DNA of 64,000 nt from CAKZYD01 sp039814715 (lineage in GTDB: Bacteria; Pseudomonadota; Alphaproteobacteria; Sphingomonadales; CAKZYD01). The position numbers and the translations under genes are program-made. Positions 42,614-51,795 of this stretch are shown here, one piece after another. Each line of letters starts with the position of its first letter. Positions within the stretch are counted from its first letter, which is position 1. The stretch lies in assembly GCA_039814715.1 (NCBI GenBank), contig JBCCAR010000001.1, positions 1-64,000 on the forward strand. Reading direction: 5' to 3'. The notes beneath the pieces are model-generated. The model had not been told where the DNA came from. It worked only from the letters and a program-made list of their open reading frames with translations, and did not search any database.

Positions 42614-43828
42614 ATGGCGAAGATTAAGGTCAAAACCCCAGTCGTTGAGCTCGACGGCGATGAAATGACGCGCATTATCTGGAAGTGGATCCGCGAGCAA
42701 CTGATCCTTCCGTATTGCGATATTGACCTCGTCTATTACGACCTAGGCATGGAAAAACGCGACGAGACCGATGATAAGATCACGGTAGAAGCCGCTGAAG
42801 CCATTAAGAAATACGGCGTCGGTGTCAAATGTGCCACGATCACACCTGACGAACAGCGCGTTGAAGAATTTGACCTAAAGCGCATGTATCGATCCCCAAA
42901 TGGGACTATCCGCAACATTTTGGGCGGCGTTGTTTTTAGAGCGCCCATCGTCATCTCCAATGTGCCGCGGCTTGTGCCCGGCTGGACGGACCCGATCGTG
43001 ATTGGCCGCCACGCCTTTGGCGATCAATATCGCGCGACGGACTTCTTGGTCCCCGGCAAAGGCAAGATGACCATCAAGTGGGAAGCCGAAGACGGTTCTG
43101 ATTCCATCGAGCGCGAAGTCTTTGATTTCCCCAGCAGCGGCGTTGCCATGGCGATGTACAATTTGGACGACTCTATTCGCGACTTTGCGCGCGCATCGAT
43201 GAATTATGGCCTCAACTTGGGCTGGCCAGTTTATCTATCAACAAAAAACACAATCATGAAAGCATATGACGGGCGTTTTAAAGACCTCTTCCAGGAAGTC
43301 TATGAAGCTGAATTTGAAGCGAAATTCAAAGATGCTGGGATCACCTACGAGCACCGCTTGATCGATGACATGGTCGCCTGCGCTATGAAATGGGCTGGCA
43401 AATTTGTTTGGGCCTGTAAAAACTACGACGGTGATGTGCAGTCAGATACTGTCGCACAGGGCTTTGGCTCGCTTGGCCTTATGACCTCGCAGCTGATGAC
43501 GCCGGATGGGAACACGGTGGAATGTGAAGCAGCGCACGGCACAGTGACGCGTCACTACCGCCAGCACCAAGAGGGCAAAGAAACTTCAACGAACCCAATC
43601 GCCTCCATCTTTGCGTGGACCGGCGGCTTAAAGCACCGCGGCCGCATGGACGGAACGCAGGACGTGGTAGACTTTGCTGAAAAGTTGGAGCAGGTCTGCG
43701 TTCAAACGGTAGAACAAGGCCACATGACGAAGGATTTGGCGCTACTCATTGGGCCAGAGCAAGACTGGCTTACCACGCAAGGGTTCTTCAACAAAATCGT
43801 TGAAAACCTCGAAAAAGCGATGTCGTAG
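42614..43828 (+). CDS. icd: NADP-dependent isocitrate dehydrogenase, homodimeric eukaryote-type
   Basis: A 404-residue TCA-cycle enzyme converting isocitrate to 2-oxoglutarate and CO2 with NADPH formation. It begins K-V-K-T-P-V-V-E-L-D-G-D-E-M-T-R-I-I-W. The substrate loop is S-P-N-G-T-I-R-N-I-L-G-G, the tyrosine/lysine region and the metal-binding D-D-M-V-A are present, and E-A-A-H-G-T-V-T-R-H-Y is the NADP-binding signature. This is the form shared by alphaproteobacteria and mitochondria. AGAGG is upstream of the ATG; a bidirectional terminator follows. Confidence 0.96.
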   Translation: MAKIKVKTPVVELDGDEMTRIIWKWIREQLILPYCDIDLVYYDLGMEKRDETDDKITVEAAEAIKKYGVGVKCATITPDEQRVEEFDLKRMYRSPNGTIRNILGGVVFRAPIVISNVPRLVPGWTDPIVIGRHAFGDQYRATDFLVPGKGKMTIKWEAEDGSDSIEREVFDFPSSGVAMAMYNLDDSIRDFARASMNYGLNLGWPVYLSTKNTIMKAYDGRFKDLFQEVYEAEFEAKFKDAGITYEHRLIDDMVACAMKWAGKFVWACKNYDGDVQSDTVAQGFGSLGLMTSQLMTPDGNTVECEAAHGTVTRHYRQHQEGKETSTNPIASIFAWTGGLKHRGRMDGTQDVVDFAEKLEQVCVQTVEQGHMTKDLALLIGPEQDWLTTQGFFNKIVENLEKAMS

Positions 43829-43852
43829 CGACGCAGAACGCAAACGAAAAAT

Positions 43853-43895
43853 GGGCGGCAGCGATTGTAAAATCACTGCCGCCCGTTTTCATTTT
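43853..43895. terminator. Bidirectional rho-independent terminator after icd
   Basis: GGGCGGCAG (43853-43861) pairs with CTGCCGCCC (43876-43884), extended by GATT/AATC after one mismatch, with loop GTAA. A T-rich tail follows on the plus strand, and on the minus strand the hairpin is followed by an A-T tract read as T-rich. It serves icd and the convergent gene at 43917-44240. Confidence 0.87.
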
Positions 43896-43916
43896 AGGCG
43901 ATAAAGACTGGCTGTC

Positions 43917-44240
43917 TTATTCGTAGGTGGGAGCGGCGTCATCTGTGGTCGCCATAGCCACCAGCTCAATGCTGCCATCTTCAGTCAGCATAAGATCACC
44001 GAGTGCGACTTCTTTCTCACTGCCATCCATAAGCGCGATCACGGCGAGATTGTCTTTCTCAGATACTTCCGTAATCGTACCGATGGCTTGACCATCTTGT
44101 AGAACAATCCGGCCAGCCTGCTCAGAGGTAACGCCGGTTTCGGCAGCCGCGACGTCTACGTCAGCAACCTCACCCGCCAACACAGGCGAAACAGCGAAAA
44201 CAGTTAGAGCGGCAATACTTGTTACAACACTTTTCAACAT
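43917..44240 (-). CDS. Small exported protein of unknown function
   Basis: A 107-residue acidic protein with a clear signal peptide (about 1-22, V-S-P-V-L-A-G-E). The mature part has beta-strand patterns I-V-L-Q-D-G-Q-A-I-G-T-I-T-E-V and L-A-V-I-A-L-M-D-G-S-E-K-E-V-A-L, reminiscent of a PRC-barrel-type small beta fold. I do not assign a family. It is probably periplasmic and abundant-looking (good AGGAAG before its ATG). It shares a terminator with icd. Confidence 0.65.
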   Translation of the reverse strand: MLKSVVTSIAALTVFAVSPVLAGEVADVDVAAAETGVTSEQAGRIVLQDGQAIGTITEVSEKDNLAVIALMDGSEKEVALGDLMLTEDGSIELVAMATTDDAAPTYE

Positions 44241-44465
44241 GGGGACTTCCTTTCCATCTGGTTTTCACCTGCATCACCTAAGTAGGGGCATGTGAGCAGG
44301 CTCCCATGACGCGGGGCGATTAGCCGTCGTGTCAAAACCAAAGATGCCGAAGCCAGCAGGATTTTCCCAACATCCAAAATAAGACGAAACGGTAACGCAA
44401 TGTCTCCGCGTGTGACTTCTTTTTCCTGCCGCATTTATGTCGGGAAACGGACTTGGTTTGCCGGG

Positions 44466-44786
44466 CTACTTTTCTAGATACTGATCGAGGGCCGTCAGCT
44501 CAACTTGCATCCGCGCGATGAGTTTTTCTGCGCTATCTTGATCTATAGTGGCGCCGAGAGCTTCAGCCTCAGCGCATAGGCCAGCAAGCACCTGCATCCC
44601 AATGCCGCTGGCTGCCCCTTTGAAACGATGGGCCAATTCTGGCCAGGTCCCACTCTCCAGGCCTTGGCGCAAGTTCTCTAGATGCGTGCCTGCGTTTTCT
44701 TGAAAACTCAGCAACAGCTCTCGCTCAAGTTCAGCATCGCCGCCGGTAAAAGTAGACAAATGCGCCCGGTCGAAAGGTGGTTTCAT
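44466..44786 (-). CDS. Histidine phosphotransfer (Hpt) domain protein
   Basis: A 106-residue single-domain Hpt protein. The phosphorylated histidine is in L-A-H-R-F-K-G-A-A-S-G-I-G (H53), matching H-x-x-K-G. Such proteins pass phosphoryl groups between hybrid kinases and response regulators. No kinase or receiver gene is adjacent. It is divergent from the large coiled-coil membrane protein, which makes a link to polarity or cell-cycle signalling tempting but unproven. Confidence 0.85.
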   Translation of the reverse strand: MKPPFDRAHLSTFTGGDAELERELLLSFQENAGTHLENLRQGLESGTWPELAHRFKGAASGIGMQVLAGLCAEAEALGATIDQDSAEKLIARMQVELTALDQYLEK

Positions 44787-44930
44787 AGCAAACTCTCATA
44801 CTGGCCAGCACGGCTGGCTAGCAGCAAGGTCTGTGCTTTTTTTGTGACTTTGAAAAACAGTGCTTGTTTTTCAAGCGCTTGAGAGGCGGTCTGAGGGCAT
44901 GACGACTTGTCGGGCATAGGTGTTTCTGCC

Positions 44931-47900
44931 ATGCTCCATGTCACCAGTTTATTAAGACTTGTTCAAAAAAAGTGGCTGGATATGGAAGGTAATCTTTCTC
45001 TTAAAGAGGCACATGCATCCGTGTCTGCGCAGGATGACGGCGATCATAGCGCGCAAGATGCGCCTGAAAGCGGTGCTTGGGAAACATCCACGACCCGGCG
45101 CAAGCGATTGCTGCGCATGGCGACTTTCTGTACTGGACTATGGCTTGGGCTTTTTGTTGCAGGGCTCTTTTGGGCGCATTCTGTTGGCCAGATGGAAACA
45201 ATCACCCCGGCGCATGTAGCCGTCTTTATTACCGCTGCTGGGGTGCCGCTGTGTTTAATTTGGATTGTATCGCTTGTCTTGCAGCGCGCTGACCCCCTCC
45301 TAGAACGCCGCCTGGCGATTGCCAGAACGCTTAACTCCACAATCGCCCCCGTTGATGCTGCTGAAGTCAAACTTGATAAAATGCTGGAACGTCTACGCCG
45401 CGATATCGGAACGGTCGACCAAACGGTGATGCTTGCAAATGAGCGGATTGGCGCGCTGGAAGATCGCTTCAAAGACCAAGTATCTGAATTGTTTTCAGCC
45501 ACCACGGATGCGGAAGCAAAGTCAGCCTCTATTCGCGAGCAGCTTAAACGGGAACGTGAAAGCATGGAGGGCCTCACTGAGTTACTGGAAAACCACCTCG
45601 GCGACATTCGAACAACGATGGCCGATGCAACGGATTCCACAATCCAAGCGGAAATGAAAAGCCGCGACGCCTTTAAAGATGCTGCGACAACGTTTGAAGA
45701 CCAATATACCCGCCTAATCAATGCATCGGGCACGGCTGTCGACGGCATTAGTACCGTTATGAATGGCTTAGCAGAACGCACCACAGCGCTGGATGCAGCC
45801 GCCCTGGCCGCAACCCAAAAGCTTGGCAAAGGTGTCTCGGCTCTAAAGGCGCATGAGGATGACTACCGCGGCTTTGTTGACAAATTTGCCGAAGACTTTG
45901 CGTCCTTCGACAGCACGGTTGACGCGCGCCTCGTTACTTTGGACGCGGCACAAACGCGGCTAACGCGCAGCAACGAAACGGTCTTTGCGCAGTTATTAGA
46001 GCTTGGCCAGAAGACCAATACAAGTGTTGATGAAGCCTTGAGCCGGGCGTTGGCCTCCTCTGACGCCCTTGCAGAGCACCAGCAAAATGTTGAAGACACC
46101 TCCGCTCATATCGTCGCTGCGCTCACCGACCAGCAAACTGCGGCGCAGAAAAGCGCGGATCAGTTCGCGGAGCAATTATTCTCCATGAAGCAGGCGCTAG
46201 ACACGTCCATTCAAACGGCAATGGACGCCCAGCAAACTGCCAGCGAGACCTTTGAAAGCGTTTTAGGCGCGCATGTGCTCAGTTGGCAAAAGGCGCTGGG
46301 TCAATTCTCCCAATCTTTAACGCATCAAACCGAACGCGCAGGAAGCATCGCTGCAAGCCGCCTTTTAAAAGCAGGGGAAACAATCCAAAACACTGTCAGC
46401 GCTCTTCATACGGATACAGATACGCGCATTCGCGAACAAAGCGGCTTATTTCACTCACTGGCGGAGGAGATAAACCAGAAACTTAGCGAGGCTGGGACGC
46501 AAACTGGCCAGCAAGTCACCGCCCTGCAAGGCCAGATTGCAGAGCTCGACGAGCAGCGCACGCACCTGCGCGACGTCGCAGACGCTTTAAAAGAGGACAT
46601 CGCAAGTGTCCCAGATGTTGTGGCCGCAAACGTTTCTGCTGTTAGAGACACACTGACGCTGGGGCAGCAAGCGCTAGAAGACAGCATGTCCCGACTAGAG
46701 GGATCAGCGCAGCAACTAAGCGCCCTACCCGCAACAATTGCCCAAGCCTGGGCGCCGGAGCTAGACAAAGTTAAGGCGAGTTTTGATGCGATTGAAAGCG
46801 ACCAGCGCAAGCGCCTTGACAGCCTGAGTGACGCCGCAGCTTCAATTGAAGAACGCTGCAAGGATAGCCTGTCGGCGATTGACGCGCAGTTCGAGCAAGT
46901 GAAAACGCAGCAACATAGTACAGACCATATGGCGCAAACACTGCACGCAAAGATCGGCGGGCTCCAAGAGGCGCTACAAGAGGTGCAAAAAGGGCTGGCA
47001 GAGGGCGAGACGCAGGTGAATGATCTGACTGGCCAGTTTGAAACAATCCAATCCCTGGCAGACGACATATCAAAATTTGATAGCAATGCGATTGGCGCGC
47101 TGCCGGATCAATGGAATGAGCAGCTGAAAGCCCTGACGCGCGAGAGTGAAGCGCTCAACCGTAAAGCCCAGGACGATAGCGAAGAGATCGTTGAGAAATA
47201 CAAATCCGCCTTGTCGGCCGCTGGCACCTTAACGCAAGGCCTGTCTGAAAAGCTCGAAGCGACGATGAGCAGCATCACCAAGGATGCGGATAAAGCGGTT
47301 GATCTTGCGCGGCTAAAATGGGCCGCTTTGAGTGAAGACCGTCAAAGCACGGCCCTGGGCGCGGTTGAACGCTTTTCTCAAACCGTCAGCAAAACGCTTA
47401 ATGAACGATCGAGCGAAATTGAGAGCCAATTGGCGCAGCTTGAAACCCTCACCCGGACGAGCCTAGACCAATTGCAAAGCGACACTAGAGAAAAGGTAAA
47501 AACCAGCGAAGAGACTCTCCAGCGGGTCAAAGCCCTAACCAAACGTATTAATGAGGATAAGGGCGCTGATTTGATCAAAAGCTCCAGCTTGATCATCGAT
47601 GCGCTGCATTCAAGTTCGATCGATTTAAGCAAATCCATGGGCGCGGGATTAAGCGATGAAGACTGGACACGGTATTTAGCAGGGGACAAATCCCTCTTTA
47701 CGCGGCGCACCGCGGAAATGCTGTCCAAATCAGAGCGTGACGCTATTCGCAAGAAACTGGAGCGCGACCAAGACCTTAAACAGGCATCCTTGCATTATCT
47801 GAAGGATTTCGAACTGCTTATGTCGCGGGCGATGGCGGGCGGAGAACCCACGTCGCTGTCCATTGCCCTCATTTCGAGCGACATAGGCAAACTCTACGTC

Positions 47901-47933
47901 GCTCTTTCACAAGCTATTCGGCGAATGAATTAG
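44931..47933 (+). CDS. Large two-TM coiled-coil protein, possible polar landmark (TipN-like architecture)
   Basis: About 1000 residues from the ATG at 44931; a TTG eight codons earlier and an ATG at 44982 are alternatives. A charged N-terminal region precedes two TM segments (about 63-85 and 95-118). A very long helical, coiled-coil-prone stretch rich in Ala, Gln, Glu, Thr and Ser (about 150-900) follows. The conserved-looking end has D-W-T-R-Y-L-A-G-D-K-S-L-F-T-R-R-T-A-E and S-S-D-I-G-K-L-Y-V-A-L-S-Q-A-I. Caulobacter TipN has the same layout (two N-terminal TMs, long coiled coil), and similar ends occur in large alphaproteobacterial proteins often mislabelled ATPase. No ATP-binding motif is seen here. 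A role as a spatial scaffold is inferred. It converges on the DUF2336 gene with a 2-base gap. Confidence 0.75.
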   Translation: MLHVTSLLRLVQKKWLDMEGNLSLKEAHASVSAQDDGDHSAQDAPESGAWETSTTRRKRLLRMATFCTGLWLGLFVAGLFWAHSVGQMETITPAHVAVFITAAGVPLCLIWIVSLVLQRADPLLERRLAIARTLNSTIAPVDAAEVKLDKMLERLRRDIGTVDQTVMLANERIGALEDRFKDQVSELFSATTDAEAKSASIREQLKRERESMEGLTELLENHLGDIRTTMADATDSTIQAEMKSRDAFKDAATTFEDQYTRLINASGTAVDGISTVMNGLAERTTALDAAALAATQKLGKGVSALKAHEDDYRGFVDKFAEDFASFDSTVDARLVTLDAAQTRLTRSNETVFAQLLELGQKTNTSVDEALSRALASSDALAEHQQNVEDTSAHIVAALTDQQTAAQKSADQFAEQLFSMKQALDTSIQTAMDAQQTASETFESVLGAHVLSWQKALGQFSQSLTHQTERAGSIAASRLLKAGETIQNTVSALHTDTDTRIREQSGLFHSLAEEINQKLSEAGTQTGQQVTALQGQIAELDEQRTHLRDVADALKEDIASVPDVVAANVSAVRDTLTLGQQALEDSMSRLEGSAQQLSALPATIAQAWAPELDKVKASFDAIESDQRKRLDSLSDAAASIEERCKDSLSAIDAQFEQVKTQQHSTDHMAQTLHAKIGGLQEALQEVQKGLAEGETQVNDLTGQFETIQSLADDISKFDSNAIGALPDQWNEQLKALTRESEALNRKAQDDSEEIVEKYKSALSAAGTLTQGLSEKLEATMSSITKDADKAVDLARLKWAALSEDRQSTALGAVERFSQTVSKTLNERSSEIESQLAQLETLTRTSLDQLQSDTREKVKTSEETLQRVKALTKRINEDKGADLIKSSSLIIDALHSSSIDLSKSMGAGLSDEDWTRYLAGDKSLFTRRTAEMLSKSERDAIRKKLERDQDLKQASLHYLKDFELLMSRAMAGGEPTSLSIALISSDIGKLYVALSQAIRRMN

Positions 47934-47935
47934 CC

Positions 47936-49048
47936 TTAGGCAGCCTTTTTAGGCTCGCCCATTTTCTTCATGAGGAAATCGAGGCTATCAATATCCTGGG
48001 TTTCGCCCAGCTTGGTGAGCACGCGGTCCAGCATGACGGAGCGGAAATGCTCTCTGTCATCACGGCTATCGAGCTTTAGGTCTTTCGATAAGTCCAACGC
48101 CACCATGGATATCTCGAACATTTTCTTATCAACGCCAACCTTATCGAACAGCCGCTCCAGGCCGCGCGAGCCCTTTTCATGGATCAAGCGGTATACGTTT
48201 GAAACTGGAATACCCGCAAGGCGCGCAAGGCCGGTTTCAAAAAACACCATGTCGCCCATGCACAGCGCGCGCACGACCAAAGTATGACTGAGTCGTCCAC
48301 TCTTATGGAGCTGATCGACGAGCGCATGAATATCAGGCGCATCGTGGGACCCATCGAGTAGGCTAACAGTAGCCTTTTCGCGCGCTTCTTGCCCCAAAGC
48401 ACGGGCGGCCGCCTTGCCAACACCTGCGGTTTTCTCCAGATGAGCCTGCATTTTTGAAGAAACCAATGTCACCAAACGTTCGGCGATCGGCAGCGGGAGC
48501 GCGTTGCGCTCCGCCATGCTCGTTGCAATCGGCTTCACATGCCCAAAATCATCGAGCACTTTAGACATGGTTGTTTCTGACAGCTTCGCGCCAGAATTCG
48601 CCACAAGCGTTGCAACGACGGCTTCATTCTTGGTTTCGACCAACGCATCGGAGACCGCTTCAGACACCTCAGGGCGGCGAGCCACGGCAATTTGATGATC
48701 CTGGCCTTGCGAGCGAATGATCTCGATGAGGTCTTCATCGCTCAGCACCGTTGTCATTTCGATGAAGGGGACGGCGACGTCGGCCACATCTGTGGCAAGC
48801 TGCATGGCCAAATCGCGGGGAACGTCCGCGCTATCTTTAAGCGAATCCATCATCGCTTGGCGGACCCGCACTTCTACGTCGCGGGCCATGGCGCGGAAGA
48901 TGTCTTCCGCAAGAGCTCTTTCAGCTTCAGACAAAGCGCCGCCGGTAAAGCTGCCGCCTACCTTCGATATGGTTTGCGCGCGCACATCTGCATCGGTCTT
49001 GGAGTTGGCCAATTTGGCGACGTCGGCAGCGGATAAATCTGATGACAT
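47936..49048 (-). CDS. DUF2336 domain protein
   Basis: A 370-residue soluble helical protein of the alphaproteobacterial DUF2336 family. The HEAT-like first half has patterns such as V-R-V-R-Q-A-M-M-D-S-L-K-D-S-A and V-A-V-P-F-I-E-M-T-T-V-L-S-D-E-D-L-I-E-I-I. The second half has L-V-V-R-A-L-C-M-G-D-M-V-F-F-E-T-G-L-A-R-L-A-G-I-P. Function is unknown in the family. It is convergent with the coiled-coil gene and divergent from the AGCS symporter gene, across a region with two imperfect CtrA-like sites. Confidence 0.85.
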   Translation of the reverse strand: MSSDLSAADVAKLANSKTDADVRAQTISKVGGSFTGGALSEAERALAEDIFRAMARDVEVRVRQAMMDSLKDSADVPRDLAMQLATDVADVAVPFIEMTTVLSDEDLIEIIRSQGQDHQIAVARRPEVSEAVSDALVETKNEAVVATLVANSGAKLSETTMSKVLDDFGHVKPIATSMAERNALPLPIAERLVTLVSSKMQAHLEKTAGVGKAAARALGQEAREKATVSLLDGSHDAPDIHALVDQLHKSGRLSHTLVVRALCMGDMVFFETGLARLAGIPVSNVYRLIHEKGSRGLERLFDKVGVDKKMFEISMVALDLSKDLKLDSRDDREHFRSVMLDRVLTKLGETQDIDSLDFLMKKMGEPKKAA

Positions 49049-49278
49049 AAAGGTCGACTTTCATTCGCAGGGCCAGCGGCTTTTGGCCAAAGTGATTGAG
49101 GCCTCGAAAGTGCCGACATCTCCTTAACGAACACTAAAGAGTTGATCACCTGCTTGTGCGTGCAGGTCCTAGTCGTTAACGTCCATTAAGGCTAAGTGGC
49201 GGCGCGGAATATCCTTTTATTCTCTGTCTTTGCAGGCCAAACAACATCAAAACACTCCAATTCAGGTGAGAGACTTCC

Positions 49279-51183
49279 GTGCAATTGACACTAAATTTTA
49301 AGCGAGTGCTGTCTGCTTTTGTCGTTCTGATTTTATACTTTGCGATCCTAGCCCCAACGTCCGCCGCGCAGGTTCCTACTTGCCCCTCGCCCACGGCATC
49401 ACAGCGCATTGATGCTGCGGTCTCCCCAGTTACCAACTTTATTTCAGCCCTCGTGTTTGCCCAAATCCCGGTGGTGCCCGCTGGCGATACGCAGACCGCA
49501 GTTCTTAAAATCGATCCTAGTGCGCTAACGGATGGCGACACGATAGACCTATCAATAGGTGATAAAACGCTGGCACTGGAAGTTGATACAAATGGACTTG
49601 TGTGCGGCGAAGGCCAAGCCGCAGACCCCAGTGCGCTTGCCCCCCTCGCATTAGAAAACGCACTTAGTGACCTCCTGCCAGAAACAGGCGCTGTGGTTCG
49701 CGAGGCGAACACGCTGACACTCTCTGTGCCATCCGGTCTTGCCGCGTCGCTGCGTTTCTCCGGCAGCGCATTCAGCGGCAGCGGCTTTAGCAATGGGGCT
49801 GCCGGTTTGCCATTGATTGTGGTTTGGCTTTTGACCGGCGCCATGTTCTTTACCTGGCGCATGCGTTTCATCAATTTTCGCGGGTTTGTGCAAGCCATCC
49901 GTATTGCGCGGGGAACCTATGATGATCCAAGCGATCCGGGCGAAGTCACACATTTTCAAGCCCTCACCGCGGCGCTTTCAGGCACGGTCGGGCTTGGCAA
50001 CATCGCCGGCGTGGCTGTTGCCGTCTCACTCGGCGGTCCTGGTGCAACCTTTTGGATGATCCTGGCCGGATTGCTTGGTATGGCGTCAAAGTTCACTGAA
50101 TGCACCCTAGGCGTCTTTTATCGTAAAATTAACCCGCAAGGGATCGTGGCGGGTGGCCCGATGTATTATCTGCGCGATGGTCTTGCCGAAAAAGGCTATG
50201 GCGGGCTTGGGCGGTTTTTAGCTGCTTTCTTTGCTATCTTATGCGTTGGCGGGGCGTTTGGCGCGGGCAATATGTTCCAAGTCAATCAAAGCGCTGAACA
50301 AGTCATTGCAACGCTTGTTCCGCTTACGGGCGGTGCGGACAGTGTATTGGCGGGGAAACCCTGGATCATTGGACTAGCATACGCCTTCTTTGTGGGGCTC
50401 GTCATAGTTGGCGGTATTCGCTCCATCACGAAAGTGACGGAAAAGCTCGTGCCCCTCATGGCCTTTGTCTATCTCTCAGGCGCGCTCACCGTCATAGCGC
50501 TTAATATTGGAGCAGTTCCGAGCGCGTTTGCACAAATCGTGACGGGTGCCTTCACCTCCGAAGGTGTTGTCGGCGGCTTTATAGGCGTGCTGGTGATTGG
50601 CCTCCGGCGCGCCACCTTCTCCAATGAAGCTGGCGTAGGATCAGCCGCAATAGCACATTCAGCGGCAAAAACCCGCGAACCCGTCTCCGAAGGGCTGGTC
50701 GCGTTGCTCGAACCATTCATAGATACGGTGGTGATTTGCACCATCACCGCGCTGGTGCTCATCGTCACAGACATGCACACGGCTAGCGCAGGATTGGACG
50801 GGATAACGCTTACGTCCAACGCGTTTGCGTCTGTGATCAGCTGGTTTCCCTATCTGTTGACAGGCGCAGTTGTACTATTCGCTTTTTCGACCTCGATCAC
50901 CTGGTTTTATTATGGCCAGCGCGCCTTTTTATACCTTTGCGGCGACAAGCCATGGGCGGACCTGACTATAAAAGTGTTGTACCTGCTCACTTTGATCATT
51001 GGCTCCTCCATGACCCTTGGCGCCGTCATGTCCTTTGCCGATGCCATGCTGCTGGCCATGGCCTTTCCCAACATGATTGGTCTGTACATTCTTGCGCCAA
51101 AGGTTAAAGCAATGCTCGATAGTTACCTTGAGCGCGTGGCATCGGGTGAGATAAAGCCATATAAAGAACAAACTTCTGGATAG
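49279..51183 (+). CDS. Sodium:alanine/glycine symporter (AGCS family) with inserted N-terminal domain
   Basis: A 634-residue inner-membrane transporter. A signal-like segment (about 8-30) and the family start (A-A-V-S-P-V-T-N-F-I-S-A-L-V-F) are followed by about 113 extra polar residues (63-176). The usual first-loop sequence then resumes at G-L-P-L-I-V-V-W-L-L-T-G-A. Beyond this it is a standard AGCS: L-S-G-T-V-G-L-G-N-I-A-G-V-A, G-G-P-G-A-T-F-W-M-I, G-G-P-M-Y-Y-L-R-D-G-L, and S-N-E-A-G-V-G-S-A near the C-terminus. It couples Na+ to uptake of small neutral amino acids. The insertion, with I-D-L-S-I-G-D-K-T-L-A-L-E-V strands, is probably periplasmic and could be a binding or regulatory domain. 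Confidence 0.88.
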   Translation: MQLTLNFKRVLSAFVVLILYFAILAPTSAAQVPTCPSPTASQRIDAAVSPVTNFISALVFAQIPVVPAGDTQTAVLKIDPSALTDGDTIDLSIGDKTLALEVDTNGLVCGEGQAADPSALAPLALENALSDLLPETGAVVREANTLTLSVPSGLAASLRFSGSAFSGSGFSNGAAGLPLIVVWLLTGAMFFTWRMRFINFRGFVQAIRIARGTYDDPSDPGEVTHFQALTAALSGTVGLGNIAGVAVAVSLGGPGATFWMILAGLLGMASKFTECTLGVFYRKINPQGIVAGGPMYYLRDGLAEKGYGGLGRFLAAFFAILCVGGAFGAGNMFQVNQSAEQVIATLVPLTGGADSVLAGKPWIIGLAYAFFVGLVIVGGIRSITKVTEKLVPLMAFVYLSGALTVIALNIGAVPSAFAQIVTGAFTSEGVVGGFIGVLVIGLRRATFSNEAGVGSAAIAHSAAKTREPVSEGLVALLEPFIDTVVICTITALVLIVTDMHTASAGLDGITLTSNAFASVISWFPYLLTGAVVLFAFSTSITWFYYGQRAFLYLCGDKPWADLTIKVLYLLTLIIGSSMTLGAVMSFADAMLLAMAFPNMIGLYILAPKVKAMLDSYLERVASGEIKPYKEQTSG

Positions 51184-51242
51184 TCTGGCCCCTTATCAGA
51201 CGCTCGTTAGTCAAATCCATTATTGAGTAAGAGACCCCCGCT

Positions 51243-51692
51243 TTGCCAGCCCTGAACGCTTTGCCTGCTATCCGCATTATTGCAGCTTTTGCCATGGTGA
51301 CCGCGTGGCCAGCGACCTCGATAGCTGAGGATAACGATTTCACCAAATCGACCTATTCCTCTCAAGGCGATGCAGCGCGTGGTGAAAAGGTGTTTAAACG
51401 CTGCAAATCCTGCCACCACGTCACCAATCAAGTGCCATCGCGCGCACCAGGGCCGCATTTATTTAAGGTTTTCGGCCGTGTCAGCGCCGGTGACCAAAAC
51501 TACAAATACTATTCAGATGCCCTTAAAGCGGCCAATCTCATTTGGACGGAAGAACGGCTATTTGCTTTTCTGGAAGACCCCAATAGGTATCGTCCCGGAA
51601 TTAAACCAACCATGCGCATCCAAAAAGTACGAGACGCGCAAAGCCGGATGGATTTACTTGCTTATATGCGCCAAGCGACCGAACCGCGGTGA
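51243..51692 (+). CDS. Exported class I cytochrome c
   Basis: A 149-residue monoheme cytochrome c. A signal peptide (about 1-28, ending A-T-S-I-A-E) precedes the mature protein, whose heme site is C-K-S-C-H (54-58). The A-P-G-P-H-L-F-K-V-F-G-R segment follows, and a methionine ligand is probable in K-P-T-M-R-I. It resembles mitochondrial-type cytochrome c552 and would carry electrons in the periplasm. The start is a TTG, supported because it alone gives a complete signal peptide; an internal ATG at 51294 would truncate it. The mlaC-like gene follows. Confidence 0.85.
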   Translation: MPALNALPAIRIIAAFAMVTAWPATSIAEDNDFTKSTYSSQGDAARGEKVFKRCKSCHHVTNQVPSRAPGPHLFKVFGRVSAGDQNYKYYSDALKAANLIWTEERLFAFLEDPNRYRPGIKPTMRIQKVRDAQSRMDLLAYMRQATEPR

Positions 51693-51795
51693 CCTCCCAT
51701 GGCGGTATCAGCTTGCAACCGAAGCAAAAATACCAACATTTGAGTTCATGTTTGTGGTAGAAAAAACCCATATTGAGAGACAAAGGACATTGCAA

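Noticed and set aside
45044..47752. Several long minus-strand Ser/Arg-rich frames opposite the coiled-coil gene
   Set aside because: They are antisense shadows of a high-Ala/Glu/Gln coding region, without ribosome-binding sites or recognisable domains.
49124..49189. Two CtrA-like sites between DUF2336 and the AGCS symporter gene
   Set aside because: One is TTAA-N7-TAAA and the other TTAA-N6-TTAA; each has one defect, so they may be chance in a short AT-rich region.
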